This document shows positions 36,933 to 45,558 of a DNA stretch of 64,000 nucleotides, piece by piece. How positions within the stretch are numbered: position 1 is the first letter of the stretch; each line of letters starts with the position of its first letter. The notes under the pieces are model-generated. The model was given only the letters and a program-made list of their open reading frames with translations. It ran no database searches and had not been told where the DNA came from. A program made the translations under genes and the position numbers. The stretch covers positions 24,783 through 88,782 of the forward strand of contig JBLHWY010000007.1 of assembly GCA_047629195.1 (NCBI GenBank). The letters are read 5' to 3'. The stretch is from UBA4582 sp047629195. Its GTDB lineage: Bacteria > Pseudomonadota > Gammaproteobacteria > Pseudomonadales > Azotimanducaceae.

Positions 36933-37697
36933 ATGATCACTCGGTTAACCAACCGTCTAGTTTCAATCTTATTTATCACTTTCGTATTTGCTACCTCAGC
37001 GGTCTTCTTTCTGATCGCCTTGTGCATTTGGTTAGTGACCTACTTATTTGATCCCAGATTATGGCTGTTACATCGATTTACTTGCTTCTGGGCTAGTTTA
37101 TACGTTTGGATATTTCCTCCCTGGCAAGTCACCATCACGGGCCGCGAGAAGATAGATAAAAACAAAACCTATGTCATTGTCTCCAATCATCAATCGCTTG
37201 TAGACATCCTCGTTGCCTTCACCCTCTTCACGCATTTTAAGTGGGTTTCGAAGTCAGAAATTTTTCAGGTCCCCCTTATTGGCTGGAATATGCTGCTTAA
37301 CCAATATGTTTCGCTGAAGCGGGAACGCACAACAAGCGTAAAACATATGTACGCAGCCTGCGAGAAGCACATCAAACGAGGAAGTTCGGTTTATCTCTTT
37401 CCGGAGGGCACCCGCTCAACCACGGGCAAAATGCGAGCGTTTAAAGAAGGTGCATTTGTTCTCGCTAAACGTCAGCGAATCGCTGTATTACCTATTGTGA
37501 TCAATGGCTCCAAAAATGCAGTGCCTAAAAACAGCCTCAACTTTCATGGACGCACGCACGTGCATGTGGAAATTCTAGATGAAATTCCTGCTGAAAGTTA
37601 TGATGAGACAACAGTTTCAGAGTTAACTCACAAGGTGCGAGAGCTCATACGCAGCAAAGTTGATGAGGAAATCGAAGCGGCACCAGAGCAACATTAG
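36933..37697 (+). CDS. plsC: 1-acyl-sn-glycerol-3-phosphate acyltransferase (PlsC family)
   Basis: A membrane acyltransferase that adds a second acyl chain to lysophosphatidic acid. The catalytic HX4D motif is NHQSLVD and the substrate motif is FPEGTRS; the later IAVLPIVING segment completes the family blocks. An N-terminal hydrophobic hairpin (about 5-45) anchors it to the inner membrane. I prefer the ATG at 36933 (254 aa) to a GTG at 36888, because the earlier codon lies inside the palindrome at the promoter. It is a single gene, convergent with the DUF2726 gene 8 bp away. Confidence 0.9.
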   Translation: MITRLTNRLVSILFITFVFATSAVFFLIALCIWLVTYLFDPRLWLLHRFTCFWASLYVWIFPPWQVTITGREKIDKNKTYVIVSNHQSLVDILVAFTLFTHFKWVSKSEIFQVPLIGWNMLLNQYVSLKRERTTSVKHMYAACEKHIKRGSSVYLFPEGTRSTTGKMRAFKEGAFVLAKRQRIAVLPIVINGSKNAVPKNSLNFHGRTHVHVEILDEIPAESYDETTVSELTHKVRELIRSKVDEEIEAAPEQH

Positions 37698-37705
37698 GCA
37701 AAGCA

Positions 37706-38467
37706 TCAGATACTAATGCGTTGTCTCGCCCCAGACGCGATAAACTGCCCAGGGACTGGTACTCGGCCTTTACATCGCGGGTATTGATCGCAGACTTTAA
37801 AGGTCTTCCCTGTATTTTTACCTTTCGCTGCCCTCCTTAGCTTCGTACCACCACCGCAATCTGGACAGCTCACTTTCGACGCCAGTAATACCTCAGCCAA
37901 TTGATCCAAGATCTCAAGCGCCGAAATGCCACCGACCATTGGATAGGTAATAAAAGGGATGGATATTTGCTCGAATATTTGTATTTTTAGATCGTGTTCC
38001 TGTTGCGCGTCAGACCCGGCATTCTTTAGCTGGACACCAGCAACAATTTTTAAGGTGTTTGGGTCACAAATCACAAAAGAGACAGTCTTGTGCAGCAGGC
38101 GATTTTGTAACTGAGCGTCACCGCGTACAATCGCGTTCATCGGTACATGGGCAAATATTTTCAACGTCTGCTCTAGCGCTCGCTCGAGTTCGAAGTAAAA
38201 TCGCCGATGGATTTCATCAAATAGACCCACTCTAAGATCTACTTCTGGCTTGTCTTGTACCGTCTCAACGAGGTGCGCTGCGCGAGCAATCAAGCTCTCA
38301 TCTGGCATATCCACGGGTTCTTTACCGGATTTTTCACGATCCGTATTAAAAGCTTGTAAAGCACCCATATCAGCCTGGCGAAAAGCCTCAATTTCCCGCT
38401 TCCGCAAATATCGGAAAAGCAACACGATAGCCCCCAGCACAAGCGCAAAAATCAGGAATCCTTCCAT
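37706..38467 (-). CDS. DUF2726 membrane-anchored protein with topoisomerase-type zinc ribbon
   Basis: A 253-aa protein with an N-terminal TM helix (about 3-20) followed by a basic stretch. The DUF2726 domain, a restriction-endonuclease-like nuclease-fold relative, spans about 85-195 and includes HKTVSFVICDPNTLKIVAGVQL. A C-terminal four-cysteine zinc ribbon (CPDCGG, then CDQYPRCKG at about 203-236) resembles topoisomerase I C-terminal fingers. The function is unknown; a nucleic-acid role is inferred from the fold and finger. It is solitary on the minus strand, convergent with plsC. Confidence 0.82.
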   Translation of the reverse strand: MEGFLIFALVLGAIVLLFRYLRKREIEAFRQADMGALQAFNTDREKSGKEPVDMPDESLIARAAHLVETVQDKPEVDLRVGLFDEIHRRFYFELERALEQTLKIFAHVPMNAIVRGDAQLQNRLLHKTVSFVICDPNTLKIVAGVQLKNAGSDAQQEHDLKIQIFEQISIPFITYPMVGGISALEILDQLAEVLLASKVSCPDCGGGTKLRRAAKGKNTGKTFKVCDQYPRCKGRVPVPGQFIASGARQRISI

Positions 38468-38756
38468 TTAGCTTACCCTCCTCATCTATACCGACAAATA
38501 TTGCCAAACGAACCTTGGAAAAAAACACACCTTCAAAGTCAAATTACGCACAAGCATACGATCCGTGGTTTACGACCCTCATCACAACCTGCATTATGAC
38601 TTAGATTGTTGATGCCTCGCGGGCAAACAGGGCATATCTTTGACCGAAGCATACATTGACGGGACCACAGGTTAGATGAATAACAGAATTCATGAGCCAA
38701 ACGTTTAATAGATACTTTTAAAAATTACTTTTTACAAGTGAAGGGAGTACACGACC

Positions 38757-39551
38757 ATGCGACTTGAAAACAAAGTAGCAATCATTACCGGTGCGGGACA
38801 AAGCACAGGCGCAACAATTGGCAATGGACGCGCAACGGCTCTCCGTTTCGCCCAAGAAGGTGCGAGCCTGTTCCTAACGGATAGAAATATGGATTCAGCA
38901 GCTGAAACAGCTGAACTCATTATTGCTGAAGGGGGAAAAGCCATCGCCTTTGAGATGGATGTCAGCAAAGAAGCAGACTGCGAGGCAATGGCACGGGCCT
39001 GTGTAGATGCCTACGGTCGTATCGACATTTTGCACAATAATGTTGGTATTGGCGCTGGAGATCGCGGGATCACTAGCTTATCACTAGAAACCTGGCAGCA
39101 AATATTCGATGTAAACCTCACCAGCATATTCCTCACCTCAAAACATGTGATTCCCATCATGCGTGAGCAAGAAAATGGCGTCATCATCAACATTTCATCT
39201 CTGGCGGCAATCGCGGCATCGGGCATGGTTGCCTATAAAACGTCAAAAGCAGGCATACTCGCCCTCACAGAAAACACCGCTATGGCAAATGCAAAATACG
39301 GCATTCGTGCAAACGCAATTCTACCGGGGTTAATGAATACGCCTATGGCAGTCGAGGGAACTGCTGCCGCACGTGGTGAGGACCTGGAGACTGTGATTGC
39401 AGGCAGAAACGCTATGGTGCCTCTCGGAAAGCGAATGGGCTCAGCCTGGGATGTCGCGAACGCTGCGCTGTTTCTTGCCAGTGATGAGGCTAAATTCATC
39501 ACTGGGGTCAATTTACTTGTAGATGGAGGTCAAAGCCTCAAGGTCGGCTAG
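38757..39551 (+). CDS. short-chain dehydrogenase/reductase
   Basis: An NAD(P)-dependent oxidoreductase of the classical SDR fold, 264 aa. The glycine motif is TGAGQSTGATIGNGRA (11-26), which is longer than the usual TGxxxGIG. NNVG stands in place of NNAG, a Ser lies in NISSLAA, and the catalytic Y-K-T-S-K (YxxxK) follows. The C-terminal FITGVNLLVDGGQ is typical. The product is unknown. AAGGGAG lies about 10 nt before the ATG. Its stop overlaps the convergent phosphatase stop by four bases. Confidence 0.92.
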   Translation: MRLENKVAIITGAGQSTGATIGNGRATALRFAQEGASLFLTDRNMDSAAETAELIIAEGGKAIAFEMDVSKEADCEAMARACVDAYGRIDILHNNVGIGAGDRGITSLSLETWQQIFDVNLTSIFLTSKHVIPIMREQENGVIINISSLAAIAASGMVAYKTSKAGILALTENTAMANAKYGIRANAILPGLMNTPMAVEGTAAARGEDLETVIAGRNAMVPLGKRMGSAWDVANAALFLASDEAKFITGVNLLVDGGQSLKVG

Positions 39552-40132
39552 GGCTTCAGGTGATGATGTTCGTTGAGCGAAATCACTGACTTTTCACCAG
39601 AACTGGCCGCCATAAATCGGTTAATACTGGTGTAATTTGGGTTGAAGAACATTCTAGCGTCAAAACCAATGACATGTGCAGCCCAGACGTTAACAACACC
39701 GCCGTGGCAAGCAACAGCAACACGCTTGCCGCGATTTTCCTCAACGATGCCTTCCAGTTCGGTGATCACTGCTTTCACAAAGTCAGGAAAATTCACATCG
39801 ACCATCTCACCAGTCATGAGCTTCTTCCAGCGTTCATAATCCAGCTCTTTCATCTGCTCGACGGGGATGTACAAGTCAGCGTTTCTATCGTACTCGGCAA
39901 CACCGTCCCGCAACTCAATCTCCAGTCCTTTGGACTTAGATAATGGCTCTGCTGTCTGCATTGCTCGCTTCATAGGACTGGAATACAAACGGTCGATTTG
40001 CTCACGCTCAAGCCAAGCAGCGACAAGCTCTGCCTGCTGCAGCCCTTCTTTTGACAGGGGTGGATCTGCCGGTGTACCGTCCTGATTGATCACTTTTTCT
40101 GGCAAACCATGTCGTATTAATATCAGTTCCAT
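39548..40132 (-). CDS. histidine phosphatase family protein
   Basis: A phosphoglycerate-mutase-like phosphatase of 194 aa. The catalytic RHG motif is LIRHGLP at residues 5-11, the second Arg is in LYSSPMKRAMQTAEP, the acid/base Glu is near RDGVAEYD, and the second His is in VAVACHGGVV. The ATG at 40132 with AGGGA upstream is the true start; a TTG eight codons earlier abuts the terminator of the preceding gene and is unlikely. The substrate is unknown (SixA, CobC and PhoE-like proteins all share these motifs). Confidence 0.9.
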   Translation of the reverse strand: MELILIRHGLPEKVINQDGTPADPPLSKEGLQQAELVAAWLEREQIDRLYSSPMKRAMQTAEPLSKSKGLEIELRDGVAEYDRNADLYIPVEQMKELDYERWKKLMTGEMVDVNFPDFVKAVITELEGIVEENRGKRVAVACHGGVVNVWAAHVIGFDARMFFNPNYTSINRFMAASSGEKSVISLNEHHHLKP

Positions 40133-40154
40133 AATCAAAGTCCCTAAAATTGAC

Positions 40155-40177
40155 AAAAAAAACCCCGCAGCGCGGGG
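40155..40177 (-). terminator. strong intrinsic terminator after exbD-like gene
   Basis: Reading leftward, CCCCGC-GCT-GCGGGG is followed by eight T residues. It ends the ExbD transcript before the phosphatase gene, whose ATG is only 22 bp further on; that gene therefore needs a promoter inside or overlapping the terminator. Confidence 0.9.
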
Positions 40178-40294
40178 AATTTTTGAGGCTGTCTTACGCT
40201 AATGGGGCAAAAGCCTTAAAAGCGAATCAAACATACCTTTGCTATTGAGATAACTGTTCTGAAATAGGTGTTCTATATCAATGATTCTAGCGCG

Positions 40295-40699
40295 TTAAGT
40301 CGCGGCAATGGAAACGTTGTATACCCCAGCCTGACGGGCAGCGTCCATGACGTGAATCATTGTCTCGGTTGTGCTTTCTGGATGAGGCTGAACAACAACT
40401 GGTGCTTCAGGGTTTTCTGCATGAAGTCGCTCAATATTTGCTCTCACTGCTCTGAAGTCGATATCTCGACCTCTTAGGCTAATTCTGTCCCGGCTGCTGA
40501 TTTGTACGACAATACTCTTTTTATCAGCGTCCTGTGGTGTGTTGTTCTTATCTGGACTATTAACGTCCAAGCCACTTTCTTTTACGAATGTTGCCGTCAC
40601 GATGAAGAAAATCAACATGATAAAAACCACGTCGAGCATGGGTGTTAAATCAATTTCTTCTTCTTCAGCCTGTGGGTTTCGATCTACTAGACGACGCAA
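40295..40699 (-). CDS. exbD: ExbD/TolR-family biopolymer transport protein (orphan)
   Basis: A 134-aa inner-membrane protein. A short cytoplasmic N-terminus with NPQAEEEEIDLTPMLDVVFIM leads into the single TM helix carrying the conserved proton-path Asp; a periplasmic domain follows. It energises TonB or Tol complexes together with an ExbB/TolQ partner. The start is a TTG at 40697-40699 with AGGAG 10 nt upstream, which gives the family's normal length; a longer frame to 40807 would pass through a 10-bp repeat and is unlikely to be translated. No exbB, tonB or tolQ is adjacent, although these are normally next to each other. Confidence 0.85.
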   Translation of the reverse strand: MRRLVDRNPQAEEEEIDLTPMLDVVFIMLIFFIVTATFVKESGLDVNSPDKNNTPQDADKKSIVVQISSRDRISLRGRDIDFRAVRANIERLHAENPEAPVVVQPHPESTTETMIHVMDAARQAGVYNVSIAAT

Positions 40700-40720
40700 T
40701 ATTTGGGCACTCCTAACGCA

Positions 40721-40750
40721 TTTGTTCTTATTTGATCTTATTTGATCTTT
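40721..40750. repeat. 10-bp repeat, three copies, upstream of exbD
   Basis: TTTGTTCTTA, TTTGATCTTA and TTTGATCTTT follow one another directly, 22 bp before the proposed ExbD start. In the 301-bp spacer 40700-41000 this and the 16-bp repeat at 40969 are the only structures I see. Confidence 0.8.
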
Positions 40751-40968
40751 CGAGCTCTGGCTTGCTTCACTTTTTGATTGCTCTTTACTTCTGAGCTTTG
40801 AACTCAAGCGGGATCAATGATCCTACAAACAATACAAAAAAGCTAACGCTGATTTTCCGAAAGCATACATGTAGTAACTTCTATTTAAAAGCCTTCACTA
40901 CCAATAACATGAACGGATGGATACCATTTTGGGGTTACACTAGTTTCTGCTCTCATTCACATGAAAAG

Positions 40969-41008
40969 TTACTGACATTCAGAGTTTCTGACATGCAGAG
41001 TTACTGAT
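40969..41008. repeat. 16-bp tandem repeat at the transposase 3' end
   Basis: TTACTGACATTCAGAG (40969-40984), TTTCTGACATGCAGAG (40985-41000) and TTACTGAT (41001-41008). The third copy contains the stop codon of the transposase gene, so the repeat extends the end of the coding sequence outward. Confidence 0.8.
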
Positions 41009-41840
41009 TTACAACCTTACTGACAGTTGTGTAGTGAAGCCCAAGATAATCGCCTATTTCTTTTAGCGTGTAAGCATGATCTATATGAGCGCGTCGGATG
41101 ACCTTGTTACGTTCATCCTTTGCTTTATTTTCGACATTCTTGCACAAACTACTCAAGCTGCGTCTTCTCTTAACCGCTCTGGGACCACGTTTTGCAACTT
41201 TCTCGCCGTTGAGTATTGGTTGCATTTCCTCTACAAACGCCGGAGACCCGAGCAATACCTGCGCAGCTCGTCCTTCCAATGGCGATGGTTCATGAGTATT
41301 TAGTTTTACAAAATCGCGATATTTTCTTTGGTTGTCTTTCTCGCGCTTACCAAATTGGCCCAACAGGGTATCCGTACATAACCATCGAAGAGGTTTGACC
41401 AGGCCAATATGAGCTCGATAACTACTCCAACGGTATTTTTGCGGCGATGTGACAGCTTCAGACCTGACTGGACTTAGCACGGCGTGGCGACAAAGCAGCA
41501 GTAAGTAAGACTGCTTTTCGAAAAGGATACTCTTAAACCTACCCTTAAATAGCGGACCTTCTACACCATGACGTCGATTAAAATACTGAGTATAGACGCC
41601 ATTTAGCTGACGCATTCCCTTAGAGAGGTTAGCATTAGGACATTCCACAACCAGATGGTAATGATTACCCATCAACACATAACTATGGATAATCCACTCT
41701 AACCGAGAAACAACTGTATCAATAACGTTCAAAAAAACAGCACGATCTTCATCGTCCCTGAAAACAGCTTTCTCGCCATTTCCTTTACTTGTTACGTAAT
41801 AATTTGCCCCGGGAAACTCTATGCGAACTGGTCTGGACAT
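41001..41840 (-). CDS. REP-associated tyrosine transposase (RAYT, Y1_Tnp family), probably catalytically altered
   Basis: An IS200-like single-strand transposase relative of 279 aa. RPVRIEFPGANYYVTSKGNG and the HUH-type motif GNHYHLVVE are clear, as are KGMRQLNGVYTQYFNRRH and GPLFKGRFKS. A C-terminal helix-turn-helix TLKEIGDYLGLHYTTVSKVV is present. In this family the catalytic Tyr sits in R-Y-I-V-L-N-P-V; here the block reads R-H-A-V-L-S-P-V, with His encoded CAC at 41484-41486, so the nucleophile appears to be lost. The start MSRPVRIEF at 41840 is chosen over an upstream ATG at 41861. No flanking IS ends are visible. Confidence 0.88.
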   Translation of the reverse strand: MSRPVRIEFPGANYYVTSKGNGEKAVFRDDEDRAVFLNVIDTVVSRLEWIIHSYVLMGNHYHLVVECPNANLSKGMRQLNGVYTQYFNRRHGVEGPLFKGRFKSILFEKQSYLLLLCRHAVLSPVRSEAVTSPQKYRWSSYRAHIGLVKPLRWLCTDTLLGQFGKREKDNQRKYRDFVKLNTHEPSPLEGRAAQVLLGSPAFVEEMQPILNGEKVAKRGPRAVKRRRSLSSLCKNVENKAKDERNKVIRRAHIDHAYTLKEIGDYLGLHYTTVSKVVNQ

Positions 41841-42223
41841 AAGTTGAAAAAATTCCTGCAAGCAGATTTATTGCTAAATCTTTTGGCGGTTGCCGCTAAT
41901 TCATGTCATTAATTCTAATCGCAAGTTCCAATCGTAAAGACTAAAAAACTCTAAGAATCGACACCTTTTTTATACAAAACTTATCACAACCCAATTAACT
42001 TGTTGGGCTAGCATGTCGCGCAACAAATTGTGACTATTCATTTTTTAAAGCGGACAGCAATACTACATCCCCAATATTAATGCGACAACCCTTCTAACCG
42101 TTTTTTGCGATAAATTTGCTATTTTTTTCTCTAAACGGGCAATCACGTCTTCTACTATTGACTAACACATGAGTGTATGAGTATGTTTAATTAGATTTTA
42201 ATCATCACTGCAGGAGAACAGGT
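41841..42223. other. AT-rich spacer between transposase and MaoC genes
   Basis: The 383-bp stretch is AT-rich with T-runs near 41968, 42039, 42103 and 42122 and an imperfect dyad CCCAA/TTGGG near 41991-42008. I see no ORF and no clear REP palindrome. It must hold the promoter of the rightward MaoC pair; AGGAG precedes its first ATG. Confidence 0.4.
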
Positions 42224-42721
42224 ATGGCAGTTAAAAAATTTCCGATCGAAGCAGGTCACATAATGATGTTCGCACGCTCCGTTGGAGATGCTAACGAGAT
42301 CTATTACGACTCGGACTACGCAAAAACAACTGAACCAGGCGCGGTAATCGCACCGCCTACGTTCGTTCAGTCGAGTGCACAATTCGATCCAGATTATTTT
42401 TTAAGACCAAAAATTGGCAAGGAGTGGTTTGGATCAGGTAAAGAAGCTACCGGTATTACAGAAAAACCAGAAAGCTCGGGCGGAGGTGGTGGTGGCGGAC
42501 TTCACGCAGAACAGCACTATGTTTACCACAAGCAACTACAAGCCGGCGATGTTCTGACTGCAACAACAAAGCCAGGAAAGACATGGGAAAAGGAAGGACG
42601 CAGAGGCGGTAACCTTATGTTCAGTGAATCCGTTACCGAATACCGAAATGAAGCAGGCGAGTTAGTCGTTACTGCTACTGGGGTTGGCGTCAAAACTGAA
42701 CGCCCCGCTACATCCGCATAA
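42224..42721 (+). CDS. MaoC-like (FAS1-like) dehydratase-domain protein
   Basis: A hot-dog-fold protein of 165 aa. The N-terminal FPIEAGHIMMFARSVGD, the AVIAPPTFVQSSAQFDPD block, a glycine-rich loop (GGGGGGG at about 87-93) and the HAEQHYVYHKQLQAGDVL block match the FAS1-like/MaoC N-terminal subunit (HadA/C type). Such proteins pair with a catalytic MaoC subunit to form a (3R)-hydroxyacyl-CoA or -ACP dehydratase. It lies 44 bp before the MaoC subunit gene on the same strand. Substrate chain length is not determinable. Confidence 0.88.
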   Translation: MAVKKFPIEAGHIMMFARSVGDANEIYYDSDYAKTTEPGAVIAPPTFVQSSAQFDPDYFLRPKIGKEWFGSGKEATGITEKPESSGGGGGGGLHAEQHYVYHKQLQAGDVLTATTKPGKTWEKEGRRGGNLMFSESVTEYRNEAGELVVTATGVGVKTERPATSA

Positions 42722-42765
42722 ATGCACTAACTACAATTTAAGTGCAGCTAGGAAGGACAAATAAC

Positions 42766-43188
42766 ATGGTATTAAAAGCAAGCGAACTAAAAGTTGGTGA
42801 CAGCTACGAAGAAGAAGTTTGTCGCGATCTATCCAGAACCCAGATTGTGCAGTATGCAGGCACATCAGGTGACTACAATCCTTTACACTCTGACGAAAAA
42901 TACACAACAGAAATCGCAAAGTACCCATCGGTGTTTGCCCACGGCATGCTATCGATGGGGATGACGGGCAGAATGCTGACCAATTACGTTGGTGACGGGC
43001 GCCTACGGTCATTTGGTGTGCGATTCACCTCCCAGGTATTTCCCGGAGCCACACTGACAGCAAAAGCCACTATCTCAGCGATTAGGGAAGAAGACGGTAA
43101 TTCGATAGCTGATATCGATGTATCGACGGTTGATGCAGAAGGTACCGTGGTCGTAAAGGGTCAAGCGACAGCATTGTTAGATAGCTAG
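42766..43188 (+). CDS. MaoC-family dehydratase (catalytic subunit)
   Basis: A hot-dog-fold (R)-specific enoyl hydratase/dehydratase subunit, 140 aa. The hydratase motif YAGTSGDYNPLHSDEKY holds the catalytic Asp and His, and FAHGMLSMG completes the active site. The ATG at 42766 has AGGAAGG upstream and is preferred over one at 42742. With the FAS1-like subunit immediately before it, it resembles HadA-HadB pairs. A strong terminator follows directly, so the two genes form a complete operon. Confidence 0.92.
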   Translation: MVLKASELKVGDSYEEEVCRDLSRTQIVQYAGTSGDYNPLHSDEKYTTEIAKYPSVFAHGMLSMGMTGRMLTNYVGDGRLRSFGVRFTSQVFPGATLTAKATISAIREEDGNSIADIDVSTVDAEGTVVVKGQATALLDS

Positions 43189-43199
43189 ACGCAATACAG

Positions 43200-43230
43200 T
43201 GAGCGACGCATTTCCGCGTCGCTCATTCTT
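43200..43230 (+). terminator. intrinsic terminator of the MaoC operon
   Basis: TGAGCGACGC (43200-43209) and GCGTCGCTCA (43216-43225) make a perfect ten-bp GC-rich stem around ATTTCC, followed by TTCTT. Confidence 0.75.
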
Positions 43231-43319
43231 GCACACCGCCTCTTTTCCGATTCAGTGTCAATCCGGTACGACGACAATTTGCTGTTAGTGATAATGCCGC
43301 TAATGTGATTAGCGTTCGC

Positions 43320-43784
43320 TTATGCACCAAGACTGACATAATTCAGGGCCTCTTCGTATGAATCTGACGTAATATCCTCCGTTTGATAGACATAAAACTG
43401 AAGAAGATCCTTCCATGTCAGCACTCCTTCAAGACAGTACGCGTCATCGACAACTGGCAGACAAGAAATTTTATGTTCCAGCAGTAAAATTGATGCGCAA
43501 TCTACAGAAGTGTGCCGATCAACCGTAACGAGGTTGGTCGACATAATGTCTACGACTTTCAACGTCATTTGGTCCCGGTCGCGAGAACTTTCTTGATCCG
43601 TGCCGAAGAAGGGGCTTAATGTTTTTAAAAGATCCCGATCTGACACCAAGCCGACTAACTTCCCATGCTCTACAACTGGCAAATGGTGATAGTGCTCGAC
43701 CGAAAGAATATGGTGCACCTCATCAACGGTTTGACCCGGGCTCAACACCACAGGATCAATCGTCATAATTTCTTTTGCAAACAT
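43320..43784 (-). CDS. CBS-domain pair protein
   Basis: A 154-aa protein with two CBS motifs (about 4-58 and 78-135), recognisable by EIMTIDPVVLSPGQTVDEV with LVGLVSDRDLLKTL, and DIMSTNLVTVDRHTSVDCA with LEGVLTWKDLLQFY. Such modules bind adenosine nucleotides and act as regulatory parts; there is no fused output domain. I chose the start at 43784 because AGGGAG is 9 nt upstream. It follows fapA on the same strand and may share its transcript. Confidence 0.85.
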   Translation of the reverse strand: MFAKEIMTIDPVVLSPGQTVDEVHHILSVEHYHHLPVVEHGKLVGLVSDRDLLKTLSPFFGTDQESSRDRDQMTLKVVDIMSTNLVTVDRHTSVDCASILLLEHKISCLPVVDDAYCLEGVLTWKDLLQFYVYQTEDITSDSYEEALNYVSLGA

Positions 43785-43880
43785 CTTACTTGTCTCCCTA
43801 TTCATTCTCCAAGTAGGCGCTAATAACTCCCTCGCCCGCACCACCACCAAACAGCCCTTCCTCCCAATAAACACCCTGGC

Positions 43881-45335
43881 TTAGCTAAGTAACACCTCAC
43901 CTTTAATGCATACAGCGCGGGTTTGTCGAAGCTCTTTGTCTATCAACTTCACTGCAGTACCAATTTTCAAGCGCGTATTTGGGTAAATTTGACGATCTAT
44001 ATGAATAAAAGCTTTCTCAGATTTCGCCAAATACATTGCTATTTCATCTGTTTTCTTCGCTATCAGCTCCACCCGCAATCTAAGTGTTTTTATGGTCCGA
44101 ATTATCTTCAACAGTTTTTGATGGGTTAGCTCATTCACCCGCTCTCGTCCATTTTCATTTTCGTTAAGACGCTTCGCGATCAGAACCAGCTCATTAATCT
44201 CGTGGCGCCGTTTTTCTAATTCTTGCGTAAGCGCTGTGTTTTTAGCGTAGACATGGTCTGAAACCACACACTGCAATTCTGACACGACATAAGCGTTGGA
44301 ACCAACAAGATTGGCGGTAATGCTGTAAGCCGCAACAGCAAGGCCTCCAATAATTGCACCCTTGCCACCTGATTGCCCAAGGTAGATCGTCTCTTGTGCA
44401 CGAAGTTCGCTATTCAATACATAACGTTGAATATCGATAGTGTTGCCAGATTTAGCAACAGCCTGATTAAGAAACAGAGCTTGAATAGAGTTACCCGCGA
44501 TAATTTCGGAGGTAATGAGGTGAGAATCAATTTCTGCATTCGGACCCGCCTGACTGAGCACGCCGCCGCCAATAACAATGTCATGTGCCGCCTCCAGCTT
44601 CGCATTCGAAACGGTTCCTTTTATAAAGATGTCACCGCTGGCGCGTATCTCAACCTGTGAATCAACATCGCCATTAATCGCGACCGAACCATTAAAATCA
44701 ATATGGCCAGTTTCAAGGCTCGCTTTTGCCAAAATCAACATATCGTCAACCTCGACACCCTGGGCCTGGAGAATAGGATGACCATCTCTCGATGCGATAA
44801 GTAAGTGTTCATTTTCAGGGTCAATTTCAGCACCCTTGCTCTTCGTGAATTTAATACTCTTGCCCGCCTTTACTGGCAGTCTGGCACCAAGCACGTTAAC
44901 GCCCTCAATACCGCCTGTCGGCGGAATTCGCTGCATAAGAGGCGCTCCAGCTTTGACACTCGTGTAAGTCCACAGATCAAAGTAGTCAACCAGCTCAGCA
45001 TCATTTACATTGACGGGGACTGCTGTCACGCCTTTCACCAAACTGATGAAACGGGCATCAGCACCTTTAACGGATGTGAGTCCTCTGGCAACAACAATGC
45101 TCATTTCTCGGTTCGCTCGAACCGCTTTCTCTAGTGAATCAAGATTAATCCTGTTTGAGTCGATTCCTTCAGCTGAAAGTGCCGACAACAGCGCATCTTC
45201 AGAAACTGGCGTACCACCTCTAGGTGGCGTTATATGAGCAACAACTTTGAGCAGATCCTTACGTATATCAAGGCTATGGGTTCCGTTCATGCTGAGAGGG
45301 TCCGTGTCAGACTCTTTAATATTTACTTCGGGCAC
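43881..45335 (-). CDS. FapA-family protein (DUF342)
   Basis: A 484-aa protein of the Flagellar Assembly Protein A/DUF342 family. It has an N-terminal alpha/beta region (about 1-150), a right-handed parallel beta-helix (about 185-380) with short repeats such as IEIRASGDIFIKGTV and IVIGGGVLSQAGPNAEID, and a C-terminal coiled coil (about 380-440) ending in a small domain. In Vibrio, FapA affects polar localisation of flagellar components. No flagellar genes are adjacent, so the role here is uncertain. The start ATG is at 45333-45335. Confidence 0.85.
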   Translation of the reverse strand: MPEVNIKESDTDPLSMNGTHSLDIRKDLLKVVAHITPPRGGTPVSEDALLSALSAEGIDSNRINLDSLEKAVRANREMSIVVARGLTSVKGADARFISLVKGVTAVPVNVNDAELVDYFDLWTYTSVKAGAPLMQRIPPTGGIEGVNVLGARLPVKAGKSIKFTKSKGAEIDPENEHLLIASRDGHPILQAQGVEVDDMLILAKASLETGHIDFNGSVAINGDVDSQVEIRASGDIFIKGTVSNAKLEAAHDIVIGGGVLSQAGPNAEIDSHLITSEIIAGNSIQALFLNQAVAKSGNTIDIQRYVLNSELRAQETIYLGQSGGKGAIIGGLAVAAYSITANLVGSNAYVVSELQCVVSDHVYAKNTALTQELEKRRHEINELVLIAKRLNENENGRERVNELTHQKLLKIIRTIKTLRLRVELIAKKTDEIAMYLAKSEKAFIHIDRQIYPNTRLKIGTAVKLIDKELRQTRAVCIKGEVLLS

Positions 45336-45558
45336 GATATTTTCTCCTTCCGGCGGATACCGAGCGTCCTTTAAGTGTAGAATATAATCTTCAAAAATCT
45401 ACTTATTCGGAATTACCCGTAATTCACAAGAACATTCTGGTTGCCAATCCCAAGCAGCGCGACCTGAACCTTTGACATATTAGACTTATCAAGACTTCAG
45501 GATTGCACCCAGCGCGTTGCTTGTTTATGCTTTTTAAAATTCACCTAAGGAAAATACG

